Shown here one piece after another: positions 14,701 through 23,032 of a stretch of DNA of 64,000 nt. Position 1 is the stretch's first letter, and each line of letters starts with the position of its first letter. This DNA is from Polydactylus sextarius. Lineage: Eukaryota; Chordata; Actinopteri; Polynemidae. The notes beneath the pieces were generated by a model. It was not told the origin of the DNA and searched no databases. It saw only the letters and a program-made list of their open reading frames with translations. Made by a program: the position numbers and the translations under genes. Location of the stretch: positions 8,416,813-8,480,812 of the forward strand of contig CM028909.1 in the NCBI GenBank assembly GCA_016801845.1, written 5' to 3'.

Positions 14701-17700
14701 CTAGGTGAGCACAACTGATGACATTTGTTATGTTTTTATATCTCACCTACTAACGTAAATGGAGGATAATCTATTATTACTTAGTTTTCACATATAGTTC
14801 AATGTCAGAGATATATTACAACAACCTCAAACTGCAAAAACTTTGGCCCAAAACATTCAAGACAGACTCACTGTAATAAAAAAAGTCCACCTTCATGTGT
14901 TTGGCCTGTGTGAGAAACCAGAACATGCATACAAAAAAGGAGGGAGCTTGCAACTCTCCACAAACAGGTCACTTAGCAGGTCTTTAGACAGAAGGGAGTT
15001 GATGAGTGTGAGTAATAACTGCTGTGCCACTGACTTTGTATTTTATAAATTGTATGTCACAGACTTTCAAACAATAAAACATGTGACACCACAATCCCAA
15101 AAACTGACTGAACAAGCCAGTAACAAATCACACAGCAAAAACAAAAAGCAAACACACACTTTAGCCCATAAACACATCAACAGCTACAACTGTTTTCCCT
15201 GTCCCTGGTGCTGGTGAGATAGGATAACCCTCCATGTCAATACTTCAGGCCAACTGAGATACAATCAAAAAGGTCTTATTTTCCTTTTTTTCCCCACATC
15301 TTAAGACTCTCTGTTGCATTCATAGGGTTTTACAAAGTCTCACAAATTATGCCTTGAGGCTGCAGCCAAAAGCCAACCAATAAAAAAAAACTGGCAAGGG
15401 AGTCACAAAATTAAATGGACACAACAAGTGCATCTCCAAAGCAGCATAGCAACAGACAAATCAGGAATAAAACGCACCTAAAAGCAAACAAAGACTTACT
15501 ATTTGAAGGTCTGCTTGAAAAGGTCGGTCCATGCTGTAGTCGTCCTTGGTGGATCCTATAGGTTTGATTAGTTTTCCATACATGCCTTCAATGTTTCCAT
15601 TCTCCAGGACTCCACAGAAACTCCACTTGAAAAAAAAAATCCTTGTGACGTCTGAAAATGTCTTTTCCAAGGTCACGGTTCACTTTTTGCTTTGCTGTTA
15701 GAAAATATAAGCATTAAGTTCACAAAGCACAAAGCTACTGCAGCAGCTACACAACCAGTGTTTCATCCTACACCTGACTGTCTCCAGATTCACTGCCACA
15801 GGATTTAAGGAATCTTTTCCCTTTAAAATCTGCCACTGTAACATTCTTAAATTCTTTTATATTTTCCACTAAAGTTTTGGATTAAACATCTGTTGCTACT
15901 TAACTTGCAGGCACTGCTAGCAAACACTAGTGTAGGGTGCTAAACACGTGCTAATGAGCCTTGAGTAGTAAAGACTGACTAAGTTAGGTCTTTTATTTTA
16001 AAACAGATTGAACTTTACCTTTCACATAAAAAACTTATAGTAACTTATAACACAATTTAAGTCACGATTAAAATGTTGTTAGCTCATTGCAATGTATTTG
16101 ACCATGCTAGCCGTTTAGCTAGCTAGTGCCAAGTAGCTTTACTTAATCTGTCTGCACAGGTATAACACAAAAGTATTTCATACTTACATATGAGGACTTT
16201 TTTGGTAAAAAGAAACATATTTATTGTTTCTTTCTAAAGTTGCGATTCTGGTCCAAAACCAGATCGGCCCAGTTTGTTACAGACTATTCTGGTTTCTGCT
16301 CCGAGGCCAGGTGTGGGTAATTAATTAATTAGGGCATAACCAGGGTTGCCAGGTCTGTAAGATAAAAACCCCCACACAGCACCAGAACTCAAAATAAACC
16401 TCTGTAAAAACCGTGTACAATACACGGTGGAGATCATTGTCATTGTCAACTGTATGGTAACATCAGTAACGTGTGTGCGCGTGTGCGTGCGCGCGCGTGC
16501 GTGTCACAATTTATATAGCTTTATTCACGTAATGCACATGGGAACAAGTTACATGATTACACAATTATGCAAAAGACGTTTATTCTGTTTGTGAAAACAA
16601 AACAAACAAATAAAAAAATAGTCCATGCCCTTTCAAAATAATAGCTCACACAAAAACACATTAGTCACTTAATAGTGTTATTTAAGTCATTTATCTTAAA
16701 TTCAGTGTTGGCAAGCCATCAGAGTTTTACCCACAAGAAGAAACATTGACCTTTTTCACAACAGACATTTTAACTTCACACAAAGGAGAGAATCATCCTC
16801 AGATGATCTGAAGACCTGTTTGATAATCAGCTGATTAAATGTCACTGCTGCCCCCTGCTGTGCACCATAGGCATATCTATACTAAATACTACAGGATGTG
16901 CTCATTCAGTAGGACTGTAAAATATCAATGTTTTTTCATTTTCATTAAGTTACTCATTTGAAAAATAGAAAACGTTTGTCATTTATGAACTGCTGTTGAT
17001 TAATTTGTTTATCATTTCTAACATGACCATATATGAATACATTCTTGCACTGATGTATCTATGCAGCTTTGCATCATTGCTTTTGTCATAATAAGATTAA
17101 CAAACCACAGCACACTGGATTTAACCTTAACCAGTGGAATGATCTGTTTTATTTTATTTTTTTATTGTTTTTTTTTTCCTTCATTCTTCAGCTTTTCCTG
17201 GCCCTCCAGCGCCACCAAAGGTGGCCAGCGCCTATGATGACTGCATTAACCTCACCTGGACCTCACCCACTAAAACAGGAGGTTCACATATACTGGGTTA
17301 TATTTTAGAGAAACGCAAAAAGGGCAGTAACCTCTGGAGTGTTGTCAATGCCACGGATGAGCTGATAAAAGGTTTGTACTTTTATTTATTTGATTACGTC
17401 AAACTGTCTGTAGACTCTAACAGTGATGTTTTGTTGTTGTTGTCTCTTTGAAAATGACCTCCAGAGAAGAAATATGCGGTAAAGGATGTTGTGGCGGGTA
17501 TGGAATATGAATTCAGAGTTACTGCCATAAATCTCTCAGGAGCTGGTGAATTTAGCAACCCCTCAGAGCTTGTTTTTGCACGGGATCCCAAGAGTAAGTG
17601 ATGCAATTGTTTTTCATGTTGCATTTAACAATAAATACCAGTAATAGGATTCAGTTAATAAAGTTCGCCACTGGCAAATATTTATTAATGTGGTCATTTA

Positions 17701-19653
17701 CAATGTCAAAACAAGCATCTGTGAAATCAATTTCATATATCATACACTGTATAAATAGGAATATTAGATCATTTGACAGCCTTCTGTATTTATATCAGAG
17801 CCTCCTGGTAAAGTTACAAGCCTGAAGGTGACAGAAACATCTTACAGCCACTTGGTTCTGACTTGGACCAAACCTGAGGACAAACCGGGGATACAGGACG
17901 AAGCCAAAGGATATTTTATTGAAATTCGGCAGGCAAATTGCATTGAATGGTCCCGCTGTAACAGTGCTCCCATAATTACGACTTCCTTCAGTGTGAAAGG
18001 TCTTAGGTCCATGGATATGTACTGGGTCAGAGTGATTGCAGTTAATGATGGAGGAGAGAGTGCACCTGAAGAGCTGGCCAGCTATGTCCTTGCTATGCCG
18101 TCACCTGGTATGTTAACTATTCATGTAAATTTATGAGACAACATGCTGCTGGTTGCTGGAAATTTTGAAGAAAGGCATCATTTTGGTTTAAAGTTACAGT
18201 TTAAAATACATTCTGTCAATACAGTACAATCTTGTACAATCCATCCTCTCTTTTACTATGTTTTTTTTCTTTTTAAAGTCAAAACTTTAAAGTTATATAT
18301 TGTCCAAAGCACTTTTTAATTGTTTTTGTTTATTATTTTAGTGAGACCAAAGTTCACAAACAATAAGATGAAGAACTTCATGGTGGTGAGGGCAGGAAAC
18401 TCTGTCAGAATCACAGTAAACTTTGAGGTGAGATGTAGTCTTTATCTTCGTTACTGCTATGTTCTCAGGCAAACCATGAAAAACTAGGTCAAATGATACA
18501 GAAAAGGATTTTTCAAGGATACTGTGCATCCAAGGGATCTTACTGATACTCACTGTGCTTTTTACCAGGCCTCCCCACGACCAGACATTGTGTGGCTAAA
18601 AGACAATGTGCCGTTGACAAAGCGAGCTACAATAAGTAACTCTGATGGCTCGTCTCAGCTGCTGATTCCTACATCTGAGCGTTCTGATTCTGGAATCTAC
18701 TCTATTCTGGTGAAAAATCTTGCAGGACAGGAGACATTCAGTACAGAAGTTAGAGTCACAGGTAAAACTTAAATGACAAATACATCATATGTCTTATTCC
18801 TTATTGCAACATGCATTTTAAATGGAGCTGAAGTCAATAAAACTGTGTTTATAGATGATCCAAAGCCTCCTGGACCAGTAGAACTGGAGGAAAACGTGCC
18901 TGGCACAGTGACAGTGATCTGGGTACCTTCTCCTGATGAGAAACGTGACAACCGTCTCCACTACATGGTGTCCAAGCTGGACTCTAGTAAACATACATGG
19001 ACCACAGTGGCTGACAGACTCTTCAATAACAAGTTCACAGCCTGCAACATCATGCATGGGAGAGAATATCATTTCCGGGTTTATGCCAAAAATGACATCG
19101 GCATCTCTGCACCCTCGGAGTCAGCAACCTGGTGGATGGAGAAGAAGAAAGGTGCCTTTGTTCATTTCAAACATTGTCAAAAACCAAACTGTCACTCTTT
19201 AGAAAAGTAATCTCACTGTGTATTTCCTATTGTAGAAAAGTTTGTGGTAAAAGTACCCACCAGAAAGGACTGTGATTTGCGATGTGCTCCAACTTTCATC
19301 ATACCTTTGAAGATTCACACTGCACCCAAAGGCTATGAATGCTACATGAGCTGTGCTGTGACAGGAAACCCCAAACCTCACATCACATGGTATCGAAATC
19401 ATGTCAGTCTAAATTCTAACACCAACTATTACATCTCCAACACCTGTGGAGTTTGCACCATGTTGATCCTCCGTGTGGGCCCCAAAGACATGGGAGACTA
19501 TACAGTCAGTGCAGAGAACGCCCTGGGACGAGCTGAATGCTCCACCATCCTCAGTGTCAGAGGTGAGAGAGAAACTTTGATTTAAAAGACAGGTGAGAAA
19601 GAACCATCCCAAATCGTGTTAATTCATTTTTCTCTCTGTCCTCTACAGAGTGA
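720..19653 (+). CDS. igfn1: igfn1-like: Ig and fibronectin III domain protein 1
   Basis: Large sarcomere (Z-disc associated) Ig/FN3 protein of striated muscle. Exons: 720-744 (inferred start), 3642-3764, 3926-4065, 4159-4258, 4386-4428, 4573-4744, 5418-5619, 6041-6313, 6450-6920, 7683-7826, 7979-8140, 8727-8849, 9077-9193, 10254-10378, 12172-12313, 13519-13812, 14408-14704, 17192-17371, 17465-17593, 17799-18107, 18342-18427, 18569-18761, 18855-19151, 19236-19562, 19649-19653. They total 4479 nt, 1492 codons plus stop, with every junction in phase. Diagnostic pieces are the N-terminal SKTPGVMITQYV and IPEGKSTPDF, the helical SADRKDYERIC, and HPLPRITWMGKGN. Order: Ig, helical IGFN1 motif, half Ig, Ig, disordered block, two Ig, three FN3, Ig, FN3, Ig. 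Human IGFN1 isoforms can be much longer because of a giant repetitive exon; none is seen here. Teleosts can carry several igfn1 copies, so which copy this is stays open. The family call is firm; the first exon is the weakest part. Confidence 0.9.
745..3641 (+). other. Intron 1 of igfn1-like gene (inferred)
   Basis: No coding exon is recognisable in this 2.9 kb. It is AT-rich, with a 16-base A run near 1732. Around 950 a gaatagaatag stretch is followed by text resembling a repeat tail common in fish genomes. If the exon at 720 is wrong, the true start exon should be in this interval or upstream. Confidence 0.4.
3642..4744 (+). CDS. igfn1: igfn1 N-terminal exons: first Ig and helical IGFN1 motif
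   Basis: Five exons. The first carries RRRSKTPGVMITQYV and the IPEGKSTPDF signature of IGFN1. The next two encode an I-set Ig domain with the core Trp in DPKPDVSWRR and the F-strand Tyr-x-Cys in DTYKCYAVN. The B-strand Cys is replaced (AVFKAVVRG), so no canonical disulfide forms, which is usual for sarcomeric Ig folds. A 43-nt exon gives FRKLLRKR. The last exon gives ERFWDAILSADRKDYERIC, the helical motif that follows the first Ig in vertebrate IGFN1. All junctions are GT-AG and in phase. Confidence 0.9.
4745..5417 (+). other. igfn1 intron where an Ig half-exon is expected
   Basis: By analogy with human IGFN1, an exon encoding the first half of the second Ig domain (ending in a Leu-Tyr-Lys type strand) should lie here. 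I find no open, splice-bounded segment of that kind. The flanking exons are both phase 0 at this junction, so they join directly without it. Confidence 0.5.
5418..5619 (+). CDS. igfn1: igfn1 partial Ig domain with internal duplication
   Basis: The exon opens with DGVIPYDEE, matching the middle of the second IGFN1 Ig domain (KDGKMIPYG in human). It continues to NIKELMQNDTGL, equivalent to the E-F turn. A repeat-like pair then follows, NDTGLNLGDMEKVN and HNTGLNQTEAEEVD, in place of the usual F and G strands. The acceptor is gaag after a pyrimidine-rich run, not the usual cag, so the exon start is less certain than the donor at 5620. Confidence 0.65.
6041..6313 (+). CDS. igfn1: igfn1 Ig domain, single exon
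   Basis: A complete I-set Ig in one exon. It has the B-strand Cys in AVFECVLTHP, the core Trp in PRITWMGKGN and the F-strand segment DKGIYSAVAGIT, ending in AWLVVEG. The Tyr-x-Cys Cys is replaced by Ala. This block is among the most conserved parts of IGFN1, and I use it as an anchor for the family call. It is phase 1 at both ends once split codons are counted. Confidence 0.9.
6450..9193 (+). CDS. igfn1: igfn1 central low-complexity exon block
   Basis: The 471-nt exon at 6450-6920 begins with the IGFN1-type AGKKRPRKT and a charged helix (DLEKVAKEQQIKNQVEMQKI), then becomes Lys/Ser-rich and disordered. Four short exons follow (7683-7826, 7979-8140, 8727-8849, 9077-9193), each a multiple of three and phase 1 at both ends. 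They encode Ser/Asp/His-rich sequence with no recognisable fold. They sit where human IGFN1 has its long repetitive region. Use of the four small exons rests on phase, splice sites and open frames only. Confidence 0.65.
9194..10253 (+). other. igfn1 intron, repeats only
   Basis: No exon seen. It contains a short CAG run near 10003 and A-rich tracts around 10070-10145. The acceptor before 10254 (tattatttag) is clear. Confidence 0.6.
10254..12313 (+). CDS. igfn1: igfn1 Ig domain split over two exons
   Basis: Exon 10254-10378 encodes QFICGLADVNAIIGEKAEL with the B-strand Cys in MCKLNS and the core Trp in GNWFRDSKK. Exon 12172-12313 supplies the C'-G half (ISPDDNLTITRDG, HKLVIIRCTEEHAGKYRFEADG). 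Together they form one I-set domain of about 90 residues. The 1.8-kb intron between them holds repeat-derived DNA and an AAT microsatellite. Confidence 0.88.
10807..11100. mobile_element. Possible decayed DNA-transposon remnant
   Basis: The stretch starts with ggccctgatttacttaagg, which resembles ends of non-autonomous Harbinger-like elements of fish as I recall them. I could not find a matching inverted end, so boundaries and family are uncertain. Confidence 0.25.
11712..11744. repeat. AAT microsatellite
   Basis: About eleven uninterrupted AAT units inside the igfn1 intron between the two halves of an Ig domain. Confidence 0.9.
12314..13518 (+). other. igfn1 intron, no supported gene
   Basis: A 114-codon open frame on the minus strand spans most of 13022-13366. 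It has no flanking gene signals and no family I recognise. The remaining bases are AT-rich intron ending in a T run and tttttag before 13519. Confidence 0.6.
13519..13812 (+). CDS. igfn1: igfn1 Ig domain, single exon
   Basis: A 98-codon symmetric exon opening with DPPRFDPEDLCAF. It holds an I-set fold: AIFKLHFVGHEPIKIQWYREG for strands B-C, SRLLLSRCQRKDTGEVKVKLKNEHG for E-F. The core Trp is present while the paired cysteines are not canonical. It leads directly into the FN3 tandem. Confidence 0.88.
14408..18107 (+). CDS. igfn1: igfn1 triple fibronectin type III block
   Basis: Exon 14408-14704 is one FN3 domain (Trp in EFKWRPPKDDGGSPV, Tyr motif in RKYCYRIRAVTAEG). Exons 17192-17371 and 17465-17593 form a second FN3 (NLTWTSPTKTGGSHI, then YEFRVTAINLSGAGEFS). 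Exon 17799-18107 is a third (LVLTWTKPEDKPGI, MYWVRVIAVNDGGES). Only the middle domain is split by an intron. The Trp, Leu and Tyr positions of the FN3 core are intact in all three. Confidence 0.9.
14705..17191 (+). other. Largest downstream igfn1 intron, repeat-rich
   Basis: A 2.5-kb intron between FN3 domains. It contains an exon-like open segment on the minus strand around 15490-15690, a ttaattaattag palindrome near 16320, and an alternating purine-pyrimidine tract at 16471-16504. No plus-strand exon is seen. Confidence 0.6.
16471..16504. repeat. Alternating GT/GC tract
   Basis: Thirty-four bases of strictly alternating purine and pyrimidine mixing GT and GC units, the composition that most easily adopts left-handed DNA. 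It lies inside an igfn1 intron. Confidence 0.85.
18342..19653 (+). CDS. igfn1: igfn1 C-terminal Ig-FN3-Ig and stop
   Basis: Exons 18342-18427 and 18569-18761 form an Ig domain (FMVVRAGNSVRITV, then PDIVWLKDN and SGIYSILVKNLAGQE). Exon 18855-19151 is an FN3 (PGPVELEENVPGTVTVIW, REYHFRVYAKNDIGIS). Exon 19236-19562 is the terminal Ig with a proper B-strand Cys (YMSCAVTGNPKPHITWYRN) and DYTVSAENALGRAECS. The last coding exon holds five bases: the split codon gives Glu and is followed at once by TGA at 19651-19653. Confidence 0.92.
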
Positions 19654-19807
19654 AGAGATGAAGAACGCCCTAATATATGCAGCATTTATTTTAAAGTTTA
19701 GCTTTCTCTCATACAGGATATTTGAAGTGGTTGTGCTGCTTGGCTGTAACTCACTGATGACAACAACAGAAAAAGATGAGAGATGTGTAAACTAATAATG
19801 AAACGAA

Positions 19808-20013
19808 AATAAAATTATTTCACTGACAACATCACAAATCATTGCAGGGTGTGGTGATGGTTGTGATTCAACATATTGTGGCTATTTTTTTGAAGGATTT
19901 CTTGTTATAATAGAAGATTAAAATACCGTCCATTCATCACTAAAGTTATTTTTGAATCAAATTCTGTTAAGCAACTGTACAATTGACGTTTTGCCTCATA
20001 TTCTGACAATAAA
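19808..20013 (+). terminator. igfn1 poly(A) signals
   Basis: AATAAA occurs at 19808-19813 and again at 20008-20013, 155 and 355 nt after the stop codon. Either could end the transcript. Confidence 0.6.
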
Positions 20014-20949
20014 ACTTTTAAAGGGGCACAAGACCTACAGATGTCTGTCAGGACTCCGATAGTTGAATCCGACGCCTTTAGATACTGTGTGTTGAGCTTT
20101 CTTCAGACAGTTCAGATATGAAGGAGCTTTAAAGCATAATGGCAGCAGCAACCAATAAAGTTCTACTAAGTTCTAAGAGATTTCAAAGGATTGAGTTTTG
20201 TTGTAATATATGTGCAGCATAAAACAAATCACAGAAAAATGAAACAGATATAAATTGAGCAAAATAAAATACCATACCAGGATAACTGGTGCCATAGGGT
20301 GCTCCAGATGTTGCATCTGCAGATTGATCATTTTCCTCAGGAAGGGGTTGGTGAGTCTGTGAAGAGTGAGAACAAAGACCTCCCCAAAAAATGTAAAATT
20401 AATGAAAAAGACAAAAACACTTCAACATCGGCCACAGAAAATGAGAAAATATATAAATACATGTGTCATTTCCCTTTTCCCCACATGGAGTGAATGTCTT
20501 TCAGGAGCTGCATTATAGTTGTATTTGTCAGTGAGCTGATCGAATAACTGTTGTATACCCAACAGTATTAGTTTCTTTTCAAAAAAAGAATAAAAAGTAA
20601 AAGTATAAGAAGAATTGTGCTCCCCCTTTTCCATCAGTTATCTTTCAATTGTTTTTATTGTGATTTATCTTCTGACCAAACAACAACAGCAGCAAACTCC
20701 AGCTTTGTCTACTAGTTGCACCAGTTGACTATGACCGTTTAAGGAAAAAATAAACTATCAGTTTGACATGATAAAGATAAACAACTGAGCATTCAGTTGC
20801 TGTAGCTAAAAAAGCAAAGAACCTGATCGGGTGACCTTTAAGAGAAATGTGCCCTTTCCAAAGTCAGAACAGGCCACAGTGTCACAACAACCACATTTTA
20901 AAAGAACATTGTGTCATTAAGGTAAAGAGGAAGAGACTATCAGCTCCAT
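20014..20949. other. Intergenic spacer
   Basis: About 0.9 kb between the probable igfn1 3' end and the next CpG-richer promoter region. A 64-codon plus-strand frame at 20299 has no splice or family support. Nothing else is recognisable. Confidence 0.5.
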
Positions 20950-21452
20950 TAATCCTTTGACAGCCACGAGGTTTTTCTTATAGCTCGGTCATGGCACGTC
21001 ACTGGGAGTAAGTCAACGTGTAATCGGTGCGCGGCCTCAGCTGCAGTAAAAAATAGCGCACGGTGGGTCACCACCGGACGTGTAGCCTTTCCATTAGATG
21101 ACAGCAGCGCACATGGTGGCGGAGGCTCAGCCAGTCCCGGTGTGTGCACGGCCCCCTTCCCTCCCTCCCTGCTCTTCCTGAATGGACGAAACACGCTGCC
21201 TACGGGTCACGCCTCCCTTTCTCATCTACTGCTCTCTCTCTCCTCACCGACGAGCCGCCGCAGCCTCCCGGTACTTGATTGTGCAGTGATTGAAAAGCAG
21301 GTCGATTTTTTTTTCGGTAGCAGCGCCGCTGCACGGAGCCGTCTCAACTAAATCACCGCTCACAGAGAAGTCCGCGCTGTTAGAGGCAGCAGCTCTCCTT
21401 CAATATCACCTCTCTGCACCAACTAGAACATTGTGTCCTTTGAGGGGAAAAG
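20950..21452 (+). promoter_or_regulatory. GC-rich promoter and 5' UTR of the coiled-coil gene
   Basis: Base composition shifts from AT-rich to GC-rich with several CG dinucleotides (cacgtc, gtgcgcggcc, ggcggag, gacgagccgccgc). Pyrimidine-rich tctctctctcctc text precedes the ATG at 21453. There is no clear TATA box. This looks like a CpG-type promoter; the transcription start is not determined. Confidence 0.55.
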
Positions 21453-22995
21453 ATGACTGCCAAGCATCGGAAAGGAAAGAGCAACCAGAAACATGAAGAT
21501 AACTTTTTAAAAAATGAACTTATTGACTCCGAAGTCCGCTCTGGAGGAAATAATAATAATAATAGCAGCAGTAATAATAACACTCTCCTGTTGGTGTTAT
21601 TCCTGATGATTGTAATTGGTGGTGCCGCAGGGGCATGGTTCTGTTTCCAGCAGCACCAAACTTTAACCTACTTAACAGACAATCTCGTGGGTTTGCAGAT
21701 GAAGATAGTGAAACTACAATCCTCCCATGAAGAGATGCGACAGTCTGGCAGCAAGGTAAGAGAGCTGTTCAATAAGTAAATGAGCCTGAAACTCAGTCAC
21801 CTGAGATAAACAGCTCAACACGCCTCCTCTCATGACCTGCATCCTGCCGTGAACACACAATTAAGTCTTTTAATTTTAAAATTAACACAAACACTGATTT
21901 GCAGAATGAGAAGGAAAAAGGGCCTCGTGCACATGCCAGCTGCACACGTTGTCAGTTACAAGTAAGGAAAGTTAAGAGGTGCAGGCCTCTATCAGATTTC
22001 AAAATGCCAAGAGCCCCATTGGAGTCAATACAAAACGCTGCTATTTCTAACATCCACACAGCTGCTGACGTTTGTAATGAGGATTATTCCTGACCTACAA
22101 TTGCAGAGACTAGGACTTTGTCACTGACATTAAATCCAATCACTATCAATTGTTTGTGTGCAAAATGTGTGTTTTACTGCACAATATTCAAGTATAGTAC
22201 ACACTTCCAGAGCTGTGCAGTTAGTACTGCCAAAATAATAATAAACAACGCCAAAGCTATAATTAGTCCATGATTTTGTTACTGAACACCACCTCAGAGG
22301 TTGTTTACAGGCCATCTGAAAGATTGCAGGAGAACAGAGTGACGATTGTTTCATTTGTATGCCTGAAATGACGCAGGATGTCTAAATACCAATGCAGCTA
22401 TCCGTGAAATTATTCTGATTGCCATAAGAAATAGTCTGATTTATCCACAGTTCACAGTTTTATGAATTAGCATGAAGGAACTGACACTGTTACTTTTGCT
22501 GGAAATTGAGGTTCATAGTTGTCAGTGGTTGTGCAATGAAGTTCTTACTATTTTTAAGCTGCTGCAGGCGACTTCAAGAAGGTGAACAAGATTTGTTTTA
22601 TAAGCACTTAACAAAAATCCTCTCCCTTCTCTCATGCAACCTCAGGCAAACCAATGTAGCAAAACGTTTCATGACTGCACCTCTTGCTAGCTCAGTCTTG
22701 TTAGGGAAATATTTTTTGTATGAGTTTTTCCAAAACTCATAAATGTGCCTTGCATTTGCAAAGTTGCAGCACCTCAACCATGAGTGGTTTACTAATCAGG
22801 GTTGAGTTTTAGCCCTGATGAACCATCAGGGCTGAAATATTTAGATTCATGCGATTTACTTTCTTGATTTTATTCCCCCCCAGGAGATAAGGTTTTACTG
22901 AGCTGTCTGTGCATGTCAGGATATATTTTAATCAGTTGTGGTTAAGATTTCAACTTGGTTGGGATTATTTACGGAGTCTGTGATAGAGCTATGTA

Positions 22996-23032
<37 letters not shown>

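Noticed and set aside
20299..20493. 64-codon Lys/Glu-rich plus-strand frame between genes
   Set aside because: Considered as a further igfn1 exon or a small gene; it lies after the igfn1 poly(A) signals and has no partner exons.
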